Assembly (NCBI RefSeq): GCF_006716885.1 | Contig: NZ_VFPU01000001.1 | Location: 2,356,001 to 2,420,000, forward strand | Direction of reading: 5' to 3' | Origin: Ornithinimicrobium humiphilum | Lineage (GTDB): Bacteria > Actinomycetota > Actinomycetes > Actinomycetales > Dermatophilaceae | DNA: 64,000 bases | Shown here: positions 1-7,734 of the stretch, one piece after another | How positions within the stretch are numbered: the stretch's first letter is position 1 | How the letters are laid out: the number at the start of each line of letters is the position of its first letter | Translations under genes and position numbers: made by a program | Notes under the pieces: generated by a model | Seen by the model: only the letters and a program-made list of their open reading frames with translations | Told to the model about the DNA's origin: nothing | The model's database searches: none

Positions 1-75
1 GTCGACACGTTCACGTCCTTCTCGTCGTTCTGGGCAAGGCCCCGCGGGTGGGACCCGTGGCGTCACGGACGTTAG
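1..75 (+). CDS. possible C-terminal tail of a gene cut by the window edge
   Basis: Frame 1 is open from the first base to a TAG at 73-75 and gives 24 residues that end in an aromatic-rich tail (…WDPWRHGR). I do not recognise a family. It could equally be non-coding. I see no gene in the bases that follow it, up to the arsR operator near 247. Confidence 0.2.
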   Translation, partial: VDTFTSFSSFWARPRGWDPWRHGR

Positions 76-246
76 GGCGCACAGGTGATCGGACGGGCGA
101 CACCCAGGTGAACCCCGCGCGGCAGTGCAGTGAACCGTTGCCCGAGCAGTGCGGGCTCGCGGGCGCCGCCCTCCACGCGGCCGGGTGTGCCAGTTCCCTG
201 ACAGGCCCTGAAGGGGACTCTGCTCACTCCTGCGCACATTAGGTTG

Positions 247-262
247 ATGGACGATCTTCGAT
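247..262. promoter_or_regulatory. candidate ArsR operator upstream of first arsR
   Basis: ATGGA-CGATCT-TCGAT fits the palindrome ATnGA-N6-TCnAT, which recurs four more times in the ars cluster (4376, 4412, 4864, 4901). It lies 20 bp before the ATG at 282 and overlaps an earlier in-frame ATG at 261, which argues for 282 as the real start. Binding by ArsR is inferred. Confidence 0.6.
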
Positions 263-281
263 GTGGGCCTACGCTGGTGCC

Positions 282-659
282 ATGACACAGGTTCAGGGGT
301 CGGTGGTCTCGGTGAACGACGAGTGCTGCGCTGGGGCCGACTGCGAGCTGATGCCCAAGCACGAGGCCGAGGAGCTTGCCACCGTGCTGCGGGCGCTGGC
401 CGACCCGACGCGGGTGCGGTTGCTGCAGTACCTGGCCGAGTCCGCGTTGGGGACGGCCTGCGCGTGCCACCTGCCGGACGCGCTGGGGATCACTCAGCCG
501 ACGTTGTCCCACCACATGCGCAAGTTGCACGATGCCGGGCTGGTGGAGCGCGAGCGGCGAGGTCGTTGGGTTCACTACACGGTGCGGCCCGAAGCGCTGG
601 CCCGGGTGCGCAGCTTCCTCGACCTTCCGGTGAGCGGTGTCCGAGAGCGCTGCTGCTGA
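282..659 (+). CDS. arsR: ArsR-family arsenic-responsive repressor
   Basis: A 125-residue winged-helix regulator of the ArsR/SmtB family, expected to repress ars genes until As(III) or Sb(III) binds. The helix-turn-helix spans about residues 32-95, with the recognition-helix region TQPTLSHHMRKL. Candidate metalloid ligands are Cys60 and Cys62 (ACAC), an N-terminal Cys15/Cys16/Cys21 group and a C-terminal Cys124-Cys125 pair. An in-frame ATG at 261 would add seven residues but falls inside the operator-like palindrome, so 282 is preferred. It converges on arsC, with 22 bp between the stop codons. A second ArsR (4480-4848) shares the operator motif, so the two may cross-regulate. Confidence 0.9.
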   Translation: MTQVQGSVVSVNDECCAGADCELMPKHEAEELATVLRALADPTRVRLLQYLAESALGTACACHLPDALGITQPTLSHHMRKLHDAGLVERERRGRWVHYTVRPEALARVRSFLDLPVSGVRERCC

Positions 660-681
660 GACTGTCGCCCTCGAGACACCA

Positions 682-1095
682 CTAGTCGGTGGCGGGCTGC
701 CCGAGTGACTCGATGAGCAGGGTGACGCGCTGGCGGATCTGGTCGCGGATCGGGCGGACGCCCTCGATTCCCTGGCCGGCCGGGTCTTCCAGCTCCCAGT
801 CCTCGTAGCGCTTGCCAGGGTAGATGGGGCAGGTGTCTCCGCATCCCATCGTGATGACGACGTCGGAGGCGCGGACGGCGGAGTCGCTGAGCAGCTTTGG
901 CTGCTCGGCAGACATGTCGATGCCCTCCTCGGCCATCGCGGCCACCGCGGCCGGGTTGACCTGGTCGGCGGGGGCGGAGCCGGCCGAGAGGACCTCGATC
1001 TCACCTCCCGAGAGGTGCTTGAGGTAGGCGGCGGCCATCTGGGAGCGGCCGGCGTTGTGGACGCAGACGAACAGGACGGTGGGCTTGTCGGACAT
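682..1095 (-). CDS. arsC: arsenate reductase, LMW-PTP fold
   Basis: A cytoplasmic enzyme that reduces As(V) to As(III) before efflux. The 137-residue protein has the phosphatase-loop signature C-VHNAG-R-S at residues 11-18 (Cys11 nucleophile, Arg17). Cys85 and Cys89 lie in MGCGDTC, positions resembling the three-Cys relay of thioredoxin-coupled ArsC. In actinobacteria mycothiol/mycoredoxin is often the reductant, and sequence alone does not decide this. It is the last gene of the leftward acr3-arsC-arsC'-arsO-arsC operon, starting 4 bp after the arsO stop. It is paralogous to the C-terminal half of the protein at 2625-3272. Confidence 0.92.
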   Translation of the reverse strand: MSDKPTVLFVCVHNAGRSQMAAAYLKHLSGGEIEVLSAGSAPADQVNPAAVAAMAEEGIDMSAEQPKLLSDSAVRASDVVITMGCGDTCPIYPGKRYEDWELEDPAGQGIEGVRPIRDQIRQRVTLLIESLGQPATD

Positions 1096-1099
1096 GGGT

Positions 1100-2170
1100 T
1101 CAGCCTCTCGGTCGGTGGGTGGTGTCGGGATCTTCGGGGAACGCGCGGTGGACGGCCCGGCGGGCCCACTGGCCCACGCCGATCAGGGTGGCCGAGGCCA
1201 GGCCGCACCAGTCGCCGTAGCCGACGAAGGCGAGGCGGGGATCGGCTGCGAACGGGCCATCGGTGTTCGGGACGCCGTTCGTGCGGCGCAGCCCCAGCGG
1301 GGAAAGGTGAGCCAGCGCGGGCCGGAAGCCGGTGCACCAGACGACGGTGTCGACCTTCTGGGTGGTGCCGTCGGCCCAGGTGATGCCGTCGCTCGTGAAC
1401 CGCGCGAACATCGGGGTGCGCCGCAGCGCTCCGGCGTCACGGGCGGCGCGGACGGGCGGGACCGCGACGATGTCGCCGAGGCCGCCGACGCCCTCGCCCT
1501 GGCCGCGTGCACGCAGGGTGGCCACCCGGAAGAGCTCGCGGCCGTCGACGTCATCGGGCAGGAAGCGTGGGGGGCGCAGGGTGCACCAGGTCACGTGCGC
1601 GTGGGGGGCCAGGTCGGCGGCGACCTGGGCTCCCGAGTTGCCACCGCCGACGACGACCACGCGCTGCCCGGCGTAACGCTCGGGCGACCGGTAGGCCGCG
1701 GAATGCACCTGGTTGCCGCAGAACGCCCCGGCGCCGGGGTAGGTGGGGACGAAGGGTCGCGACCAGGTGCCGGTGGCGTTGAGGACAGCCGCAGCGTGCC
1801 AGGTGCCGCGTGAGGTCCTCACGGTGAAGCCGTTCTCGGCATGCTCGACCGCGGTGACCCGCTCCCCCCGCCGGACCGGTATGTCGTAACGCTGCTCGTA
1901 GCGCGCGAGGTAGTCGACCACGTGCGCGGCGTCGGGATAACCCTCATCGGCAGGCGGGGGCATGGGCCATCCGGGCAGGGAGGAGTAGGCGGCCGGGGAG
2001 AAGAGACGCAGCGAGTCCCAGGTGTGCAGCCACGCCCCGCCCGGGCGGGCCTGGTCGTCGAGCACGACGTGCTCGATGCCCCGGCGGCGCAGGTAGAACG
2101 CCGTCGCGAGACCGGCCTGACCGCCGCCGACGACCAGTGCGCGGACCTGCTGCGCAGAGCGCTCGGTCAT
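1100..2170 (-). CDS. arsO: ArsO-like FAD/NAD(P)H-dependent monooxygenase
   Basis: A 356-residue flavoprotein with two dinucleotide-binding motifs: an N-terminal GGGQAGLATAF for FAD at about residues 15-25 and a second GGGNSGAQVA for NAD(P)H at about residue 175. This is the layout of class B flavin monooxygenases and ArsO-type proteins found in ars operons. Their role is poorly defined; oxidation of arsenicals has been proposed. Its start overlaps the stop of the upstream ArsC-like gene by 4 bp (ATGA), indicating translational coupling. The name rests on family plus context and the substrate is unproven. Confidence 0.8.
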   Translation of the reverse strand: MTERSAQQVRALVVGGGQAGLATAFYLRRRGIEHVVLDDQARPGGAWLHTWDSLRLFSPAAYSSLPGWPMPPPADEGYPDAAHVVDYLARYEQRYDIPVRRGERVTAVEHAENGFTVRTSRGTWHAAAVLNATGTWSRPFVPTYPGAGAFCGNQVHSAAYRSPERYAGQRVVVVGGGNSGAQVAADLAPHAHVTWCTLRPPRFLPDDVDGRELFRVATLRARGQGEGVGGLGDIVAVPPVRAARDAGALRRTPMFARFTSDGITWADGTTQKVDTVVWCTGFRPALAHLSPLGLRRTNGVPNTDGPFAADPRLAFVGYGDWCGLASATLIGVGQWARRAVHRAFPEDPDTTHRPRG

Positions 2171-2628
2171 GCCTGCGGTCGCAGCCCCAGCTGCCTGCCC
2201 AGGGCGGCGACCCGGGCCGCGATGTCGTCACGCACCAGCCGCATACGATCGGCGCCCTCGATCCCACGTCGGGACGGCTCGTCGGTGACCCACCGTTGAA
2301 CCGGTGTGCTGCTCGTCTCGAGCTCGACCTCCTCGCCCAGCAGGACCACCAGGTCGGCCTTCTCGACCATCGCGGGGTCGACCGGCTTGGGGTGCTCCCC
2401 GGCGGTGCTGGCGCCCACCTGCTCCAGCGCCGCGACCGACTCGATGTTCAGGGCCCTGCCGGGCCGGGTGCCGGCGGACAGCACCCGCACCGCGGGGCCG
2501 TACCTGTGGCGCATGAGGGCGGCGGCCATCTGCGACTTGCCGCCGTTCTTGACGCAGACGAACAGGACCGTGGGGATCCGGGACACGAGGGCGGCCTCTC
2601 CGGACGGGCCGTGGGTGGGTGCCGTCAC
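2167..2628 (-). CDS. LMW-PTP-family ArsC paralogue with lysine in the P-loop
   Basis: A 153-residue protein of the low-molecular-weight phosphatase/ArsC fold. Its active-site loop reads C-VKNGG-K-S, so the arginine that normally binds the oxyanion in CX5R is replaced by lysine. It also lacks the MGCGD-C cysteines of its neighbours. Activity on arsenate is therefore uncertain; it may bind an oxyanion, serve as a mycothiol-linked reductase variant, or be regulatory. GTG at 2628 overlaps the upstream stop (GTGA). An alternative GTG lies 14 codons further in, just before SRIPTVL. Confidence 0.8.
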   Translation of the reverse strand: MTAPTHGPSGEAALVSRIPTVLFVCVKNGGKSQMAAALMRHRYGPAVRVLSAGTRPGRALNIESVAALEQVGASTAGEHPKPVDPAMVEKADLVVLLGEEVELETSSTPVQRWVTDEPSRRGIEGADRMRLVRDDIAARVAALGRQLGLRPQA

Positions 2629-3272
2629 AGGTCGAGCTCGCGCAGCAGTGCGGTGACGCGGCCCTGGATCTGGTCGCGGATGTCGCGGACAACCTCGATG
2701 CTCTGCCCGGCGGGGTCGGGCACGTCCCAGTCCTCGTACCGCTTTCCGGGGAGGACCGGGCAGCTGTCGCCGCAGCCCATCGTGACGATGACGTCTGCGG
2801 CGCGAACCACGTCGTCGGACAGCGGCTTGGGGAACGCCTCCCGCAGGTCGATCCCGCGCTCGGCGAGGACCTGCACCACGACGGGGTTGATCTCACCGGT
2901 GGGCGCGGAGCCGGCCGAGCGCACGTGCACCTTGAGGGGGGCCAGGTGCGCGGCGAGGGCGGCGGCCATCTGCGAGCGGCCGGCGTTGTGGACGCAGACG
3001 AACAGCAGCTCGGGCACGGTCTTGACGATGCGGCCGCCGGCCTGCGCGGCGGCGGTGAGCCGCTGGCGCGCCAGGCGGGCGGTCAGCACCGGAAGGTACG
3101 TCGGGATGCGCGAAACCGCGGTGAGCTCGGACCAGGCGACCTCGACCGCGCGGCGCACCTCCGCAGCGGTGAATGTGCCCTCGAAGGCGTAGGTCAGGTC
3201 CTGGACGATCTGTCCCACGGCATCGTCGCGGTCGCCGGGGGCCATGGCTGTCTCAGGGGTGGGTGCGGACAT
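2625..3272 (-). CDS. arsC: arsenate reductase with N-terminal helical domain
   Basis: A 215-residue, two-part protein. An N-terminal helical segment of about 80 residues is common to actinobacterial ArsC proteins and of unclear role. It is followed by a complete LMW-PTP/ArsC domain with C-VHNAG-R-S and MGCGDSC. Like the 682-1095 protein it should convert arsenate to arsenite for Acr3. The start lies inside the last 20 bp of acr3, so the two are translated as a coupled pair. The second LMW-phosphatase gene at 35886 has the same two-domain architecture. Confidence 0.9.
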   Translation of the reverse strand: MSAPTPETAMAPGDRDDAVGQIVQDLTYAFEGTFTAAEVRRAVEVAWSELTAVSRIPTYLPVLTARLARQRLTAAAQAGGRIVKTVPELLFVCVHNAGRSQMAAALAAHLAPLKVHVRSAGSAPTGEINPVVVQVLAERGIDLREAFPKPLSDDVVRAADVIVTMGCGDSCPVLPGKRYEDWDVPDPAGQSIEVVRDIRDQIQGRVTALLRELDL

Positions 3273-4362
3273 CGGCGGGGACCTCCGAGGAGAAGAAGCG
3301 GTCGCGCAGGGCGAGGGAGACGTAGACCAGGCCGACCAGGACGGGCACCTCGATGAGCGGTCCCACGACGCCCGCGAGGGCCTGGCCGGAGGTGACTCCG
3401 AAGGTGGCGATCGCGACCGCGATGGCCAGCTCGAAGTTGTTGCCGGCCGCGGTGAAGGCGAGTGTGGTCGTGCGCGCGTACGACATACCCAGGATCTTGC
3501 CCAGGGCGAAGCCGGCGCCCCACATCAGGGCGAAGTAGAGCAGCAGCGGCACGGCCATGCGGGCCACGTCCAGCGGCTGGGAGGTGATCCGGTCACCCTG
3601 CAGGGCGAAGAGCAGCACGATCGTGAAGAGCAGCCCGCGCAGCGCCCACGGGCTGACGGCGGGAAGGAAGCGCTCCTCGTACCACGCGCGCCCCTTGGCC
3701 CTCTCCCCCCAGACCCGGGACAGGAAGCCCGCCAGCAGCGGGATCCCCAGGAAGATCAGCACCGACTTCGCGATCTGCCAGGCGGAGACGTCGAGGGCGG
3801 CCTGGTCCAGTCCCAGCCAGCCGGGCAGCACGGACAGGTAGAACCAGCCCAGACCGGCGAACGCGACGACCTGGAAGACCGAGTTGAGCGCGACCAGCAC
3901 GGCGGCCGCCTCACGGTCGCCGCAGGCCAGGTCGTTCCAGATGATCACCATCGCGATGCACCTGGCCAGGCCGACGATGATCAGCCCGGTGCGGTACTCC
4001 GGCAGGTCGGCCAGAAAGATCCACGCCAGCGCGAACATCAGTGCCGGACCGACCAGCCAGTTGAGGACCAGGGAGCTGACCAGCATCCTCCGGTCGGCGA
4101 CCACGGTGTCGAGCCGGTCGTATCGGACCTTGGCCAGCACCGGGTACATCATCACCAGCAGGCCGAGGGCGATCGGCAGCGATACACCGTCGACCTCCAC
4201 GGCCCCCAGCCAGTCGTCCAGCCCCGGGACCAGCCGGCCCAGGAGCAGCCCGACCAGCATCGCCGCGCCGATCCACACGGGCAGGTACTTGTCGGTTGTG
4301 GACAGATGGGCGGTCGACGGGCTCGCAACCTGGTTGCGCGCAGTGGGAGTGGCCCGGCTCAT
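3253..4362 (-). CDS. acr3: ACR3-family arsenite efflux permease
   Basis: A polytopic membrane protein (369 residues, about ten hydrophobic segments) of the ACR3 family, which expels As(OH)3. The family's conserved region containing GLARCIAMV is present, with the transport cysteine at mid-protein, along with typical stretches such as GLLVMMYPVLAKV and AAGNNFELAIAV. ATG at 4362 was chosen over an upstream in-frame start because it gives the family length and follows two ArsR-type palindromes (4376-4391, 4412-4427). It is first in the efflux/reduction operon and overlaps arsC by 20 bp. Confidence 0.93.
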   Translation of the reverse strand: MSRATPTARNQVASPSTAHLSTTDKYLPVWIGAAMLVGLLLGRLVPGLDDWLGAVEVDGVSLPIALGLLVMMYPVLAKVRYDRLDTVVADRRMLVSSLVLNWLVGPALMFALAWIFLADLPEYRTGLIIVGLARCIAMVIIWNDLACGDREAAAVLVALNSVFQVVAFAGLGWFYLSVLPGWLGLDQAALDVSAWQIAKSVLIFLGIPLLAGFLSRVWGERAKGRAWYEERFLPAVSPWALRGLLFTIVLLFALQGDRITSQPLDVARMAVPLLLYFALMWGAGFALGKILGMSYARTTTLAFTAAGNNFELAIAVAIATFGVTSGQALAGVVGPLIEVPVLVGLVYVSLALRDRFFSSEVPADVRTHP

Positions 4363-4375
4363 CGTGATCCAATCT

Positions 4376-4427
4376 ATGGACGAAGATCGATGCGGCCATG
4401 GTGGCGGCCACATAGACGAATGTCAAT
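4376..4427 (-). promoter_or_regulatory. two candidate ArsR operators upstream of acr3
   Basis: Two 16-bp palindromes, ATGGA-CGAAGA-TCGAT at 4376-4391 and ATAGA-CGAATG-TCAAT at 4412-4427, share the form ATnGA-N6-TCnAT and begin 36 bp apart. The proximal one ends 14 bp from the acr3 ATG, where bound repressor would block initiation. Confidence 0.6.
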
Positions 4428-4479
4428 CAGAGGTCCGAGGTGGGCCATCTCGTGGCCCGGCGCCCGGCGCTTCGCCCGG

Positions 4480-4848
4480 TCAGGATCCTGCGGCCAGCGT
4501 CTCGCGGAGCGACTCGATGGCCGCCGGGACGGCGGCGTACCAGACGTTGGTGCCTCGCCGCTCGCTGGTGACCAGCCCCGCCTCGCGCAGGATCTTGAGG
4601 TGGTGGCTGACCGTGGGCTGGCTCTTGCCGACCGGTTCGACCAGGTCGCAGGCGCACACGGCACCGTCGGTGCTGGTGGCCAGCAGGCTCAGGAGGCGCA
4701 GACGCACCGGGTCGCCCAGCGCCGCAAACCGGCGGGCGAGCTCAGCGGCCTCCCCCGCACCCAGCGTCGTCGCCCGCAGCGGAGCGCAGCACTGCGCCAC
4801 CTCCGGCTGGGCAGGGACGACGGGCGAGGCGGGGACGGGACCCGACAT
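4480..4848 (-). CDS. arsR: second ArsR-family repressor
   Basis: A 122-residue ArsR/SmtB protein with the recognition-helix region SQPTVSHHLKIL. Candidate ligands are Cys20-Cys21 near the N-terminus and Cys65/Cys67 (CACD). ATG 4848 has an AAGGAG ribosome-binding site about 9 nt upstream. It lies 117 bp upstream of acr3 in the same direction and diverges from a flavoprotein fragment, with two operator-like palindromes in the 114-bp gap between them. It is diverged from the arsR at 282, so it is not a recent duplicate. Confidence 0.92.
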   Translation of the reverse strand: MSGPVPASPVVPAQPEVAQCCAPLRATTLGAGEAAELARRFAALGDPVRLRLLSLLATSTDGAVCACDLVEPVGKSQPTVSHHLKILREAGLVTSERRGTNVWYAAVPAAIESLRETLAAGS

Positions 4849-4863
4849 GACGGCTGCTCCTTC

Positions 4864-4916
4864 ATTGACATCTATCAATATTGGATGCACGATGCACTTC
4901 ATCGACAGACGTCGAT
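4864..4916. promoter_or_regulatory. two candidate ArsR operators in divergent promoter
   Basis: ATTGA-CATCTA-TCAAT at 4864-4879 and ATCGA-CAGACG-TCGAT at 4901-4916 are perfect or near-perfect palindromes of the ars motif, begin 37 bp apart, and sit between arsR (leftward) and the flavoprotein fragment (rightward). Confidence 0.65.
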
Positions 4917-4962
4917 AATAGGCCAATCGACCGGCGGCGTCGCCAGGAGGCAACACACCATC

Positions 4963-5367
4963 ATGAGCACTGCTATCCGTGAGGACCACCCCGTCGTCGT
5001 CATCGGCGCCGGGCCGGTGGGTCTGGCCGCCGCCGCGCACCTGGCCGACCGGGGAATGCCGTTCCTGGTCCTCGAGGCCGGGGACGACGTCGGTGCCGCC
5101 GTCTCCGAGTGGGGGCACATCCGCACCTTCACGCCGTGGCAGTACATCGTCGACGCCACGGCGGAAGAACTGCTCGCACCGACCGGCTGGGCCCGCCCGT
5201 CCACCCCGGTCCCACCCACAGGTGCGGAGCTGGTGGAGCACTACCTGCGCCCTCTCCCCGCGGAGCTACAGTCCCGTGGCGTCATGGAACCCGTGTCGTC
5301 GCTCCGCGTTTCCGGTCCCGCTTCAGGCTGGTCGGGCGAGTCCGGGTGCTGTCCAGTCACCATCTGA
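4963..5367 (+). pseudogene. truncated FAD/NAD(P)-dependent monooxygenase
   Basis: Starts well, with an AGGAGG ribosome-binding site 8-9 nt before the ATG, and encodes an N-terminal Rossmann motif (GAGPVGLAAAAHLADRG) like flavoproteins often found beside arsR. The frame stops after 134 residues, whereas relatives run to roughly 350-450. The last 30 or so residues no longer look like the family, and no continuation is visible before the next gene at 5431. I read it as a 3'-deleted remnant. Its promoter region still carries the two ars operators. Confidence 0.75.
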
Positions 5368-5379
5368 TGGACCGGTCCT

Positions 5380-5401
5380 GTTCACCTCGGTGTCACCCGG
5401 T
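5380..5401 (+). promoter_or_regulatory. PHO-box-like direct repeat
   Basis: GTTCACCTCGG followed immediately by TGTCACCCGG(T) repeats TCACC with an 11-bp period, the organisation of actinobacterial PhoP boxes (GTTCACC units). A weak -10-like TACCTA lies at 5414-5419. The GTG at 5431 is then 11 bp further on, so the transcript may be nearly leaderless. PhoP control is inferred. Confidence 0.5.
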
Positions 5402-5430
5402 GGGAACGCGCGCTACCTAGTGTCCTGGGC

Positions 5431-7218
5431 GTGACTCTCACCCTCTGGCCTCACCGTCCTCTCCGTACTCGTGCTGCCCGCTCGGTTCTCGTCCTGTGTC
5501 TCCTTGGCGGGCTTGCCGCCTCCCCGGCCGTCGCCGGGGTCGTGCCCGCGCCCGTGCGCCACTCGGCGCCGGACGCGGCCTTCACCCTGGACCCGGTCGG
5601 CAGCTTCGAGACCGGTGTGTTCGACGCGTCCGCGGCGGAGATCGTCGCCTGGTACGCCGAAGACGAGCGCACCCTGGTCGTCAACGCGCGCACCGGCACG
5701 GTGGACATGCTGGATGTCGCCGACCCGACGAACCCGGTCAAGGTGGCCGAGGTCTCCGCCGTCGGACTCACGGCCGCCGACGGGTCCGTGGTGCCCGAGG
5801 GGACCGTTGCCAACTCGGTCGCCGTCCGCGCCGACGGGCTCGCGGTCGTCGCCCTGGAGGCCCCGCAGAAGACCGACGAGGGCTGGCTGCTCGTCGCGGA
5901 CATCCGGGAGCAGGAGCCGGTGGTCCTGGGCGCCTACCGCGTCGGGGCACTGCCGGACATGGTCACCCTGACCCCCCGCGGGGACCGTGCGCTGGTCGCC
6001 AACGAGGGCGAGCCGACGGACGACTACCGCATCGACCCCGAGGGCAGCGTCTCCGTGGTGACCCTGCCCAAGCAGTTGACCAACCGTGGCCGCTCGGCCC
6101 AGCACGGGACCGCCGCGATCACCCAGGACGCGGTAGCCACCGCGGACTTCCGCGCCTTCGAGGGCGACGCCCTGCCCGAGGGCGTGCGTGTCTTCGGCGG
6201 CAGGGAGGACGCAGGCACGGGGACCCCGGCGTTCCCCGTGTCGGAGAACCTCGAGCCGGAGTACATCACCGTCTCCCAGGACGGCCGCACCGCGTGGGTG
6301 TCGCTGCAGGAAGCCAACACCCTCGCGGTCCTCGACGTCCGGACCGCCACGGTGACCGACCTGCTGCCGTTGGGGACGGTGGACCGACGTGAGGTCGCCT
6401 TCGACCCCTCCGACCGTGACGGCGGGATCAACCTCGGCACCTGGCCGGTCCAGGGGTACCGGCTGCCGGACGCGATCGACTCCTATCGGGTGCGCGGCAC
6501 CGACTACGTGATCACCGCCAACGAGGGCGACGCCCGCGACTACGACGCCTACTCCGAGGAGGCGCGCGTCAAAGACCTGGGTCAGGACGGCCTACCCCCG
6601 GTCTGCGAGGGTGTCGCCGAGCAGGCGGGCATGAGCGTGGAGCAGCTGCAGGCCGACGCGAACCTCGGCCGCCTCAACATCACCCTGGCCCAGGGCCTGG
6701 AGGAGGAGGCCGGCTGCTACGCCGAGCTGTTCACCTACGGGACCCGGGGCTTCTCCATCTTCGACGGCCAGGGCGCCCTCGTCTTCGACTCCGGCTCTCA
6801 GTTCGAGGAGAACATCGCCGAGGCCGTCCCGGAGTTCTTCAACTCCAACCACTCCGAGACCAACCTCGAGGGCCGCTCGGATGACAAGGGCCCCGAGCCC
6901 GAGGGCCTGGTCCTGGGTGAGGTCGACGGGCGGACCTACGCGTTCATCGGCCTGGAGCGCATCGGCGGTGTCATGGTCTACGACGTCACCGTCCCCGCAG
7001 AAGCGTCCTTCGTCACCTACGTCAACAACCGCGACTTCTCGGTCTCGGTCGAAGACGCCCAGGACGTGGACGCAGCACTCGCAGCCGCCGGTGACCTCGG
7101 CGCCGAGGGCCTGGCCTTCGTCCCGGCCGCTGAGTCGCCCACCGGGTCACCCCTGCTCATTGTGGCCAACGAGGTGTCCGGCACGACGACCTTCTTCGAG
7201 GTCACCGACCTGCGTTGA
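5431..7218 (+). CDS. secreted choice-of-anchor I / esterase-like beta-propeller protein
   Basis: A 595-residue exported protein. The N-terminus is a basic segment, then a hydrophobic core VLVLCLLGGLAASPAVA and a plausible signal-peptidase site. The mature part has repeated blade-like stretches (LDVADPTNPVKVAEV; GALPDMVTLTPRGDRALVANEGEP; VITANEGDARDY) and ends in GAEGLAFVPA…LLIVANEVSGTTTFFEV. This pattern matches choice-of-anchor-I proteins, related to esterase-like phytase/alkaline-phosphatase propellers. The PHO-box-like repeat upstream fits a role in scavenging organic phosphate, but the substrate is unproven. No C-terminal anchor motif is evident. The start is GTG, with no strong ribosome-binding site. 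Confidence 0.8.
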   Translation: MTLTLWPHRPLRTRAARSVLVLCLLGGLAASPAVAGVVPAPVRHSAPDAAFTLDPVGSFETGVFDASAAEIVAWYAEDERTLVVNARTGTVDMLDVADPTNPVKVAEVSAVGLTAADGSVVPEGTVANSVAVRADGLAVVALEAPQKTDEGWLLVADIREQEPVVLGAYRVGALPDMVTLTPRGDRALVANEGEPTDDYRIDPEGSVSVVTLPKQLTNRGRSAQHGTAAITQDAVATADFRAFEGDALPEGVRVFGGREDAGTGTPAFPVSENLEPEYITVSQDGRTAWVSLQEANTLAVLDVRTATVTDLLPLGTVDRREVAFDPSDRDGGINLGTWPVQGYRLPDAIDSYRVRGTDYVITANEGDARDYDAYSEEARVKDLGQDGLPPVCEGVAEQAGMSVEQLQADANLGRLNITLAQGLEEEAGCYAELFTYGTRGFSIFDGQGALVFDSGSQFEENIAEAVPEFFNSNHSETNLEGRSDDKGPEPEGLVLGEVDGRTYAFIGLERIGGVMVYDVTVPAEASFVTYVNNRDFSVSVEDAQDVDAALAAAGDLGAEGLAFVPAAESPTGSPLLIVANEVSGTTTFFEVTDLR

Positions 7219-7323
7219 ACAACCACGGGTGGGCCGGCCACGGCAGTATTGTCGCGGTGGCCCGACCCCGCCCAGGAGGTGGGCGGCGGCGTCGGTCAGG
7301 GAAGGAGGCCCACGCGTGCCTCC

Positions 7324-7485
7324 TCAGTGGCTGGCGAACGTGTAACCCAGGCCGCGCACGATGACGATGTGCTGCGGTGCGGCTGGGTCCGGCTCGATCT
7401 TGGCGCGCAGGCGTTTGATGTGGACGTCGAGGGCCTTGGTGTCGCCGGCGTAGTCGCTGCCCCAGACCTGGTCGGTGAGCTGCCC
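7324..7485 (-). pseudogene. C-terminal remnant of an OmpR/RegX3-type response regulator
   Basis: About 52 residues readable without a start codon, covering the end of a winged-helix DNA-binding domain: DQVWGSDYAGDTKALDVHIK, then RLRAKIEPDP, then VIVRGLGYTFAS and TGA. This is the classic OmpR/PhoP family ending. The receiver domain and the first half of the DNA-binding domain are absent, and an in-frame TGA closes the frame just upstream. The break lies close to the left end of the ssrA-integrated element. Confidence 0.8.
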
Positions 7486-7650
7486 TCGCTGTCACTGCCC
7501 ATCCCCCGGCAGCCCGCGCGATGACCCATCGGGTTCTTTCACGCGTTAGTTACCCGCCGCGCCCGAAGCACAATCCTGTGACAGCTGCGTGCGCGCGGAA
7601 CCTGGGCATCCTGCTCGACACGGCGGCCGCCACGGCGACTTATACACATG

Positions 7651-7680
7651 CCGAGATCCGCGCCGTTGCGCGGATCTCGG
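7651..7680. terminator. 12-bp perfect stem-loop, probably the displaced ssrA terminator
   Basis: CCGAGATCCGCG, a 6-nt loop, then its exact complement. It stands 18 bp before the left att repeat, the same arrangement as the ssrA terminator relative to the ssrA 3' end (25483-25518). There is no clear T-run on either side, so termination efficiency is uncertain. Confidence 0.55.
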
Positions 7681-7698
7681 CCACGTTGAAGGGGTACT

Positions 7699-7734
7699 GC
7701 ACAGCGTGAGACACGTTCGTGGAGGTGGCGGGAA
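7699..7734 (+). repeat. left attachment-site repeat containing an ssrA 3'-end fragment
   Basis: 36 bp matching 25536-25571 in the same orientation with only two adjacent mismatches (7717-7718). The right half, GTGGAGGTGGCGGGAA, is the complement of the last bases of tmRNA. An orphan ssrA tail here, with the full gene and integrase 17.8 kb away, marks the distal end of an integrated element. Confidence 0.85.

Noticed and set aside
193..208. 16-bp identity (GTTCCCTGACAGGCCC) to the tmRNA body at 25660-25675, suggesting another ssrA remnant
   Set aside because: The match does not extend on either side, and one 16-bp match is within what chance gives in 64 kb of GC-rich DNA.
3244..5367. A 707-codon plus-strand open frame through the ars operon
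   Set aside because: Most of it is antisense to acr3 and arsR; only the part from 4963 resembles a protein.
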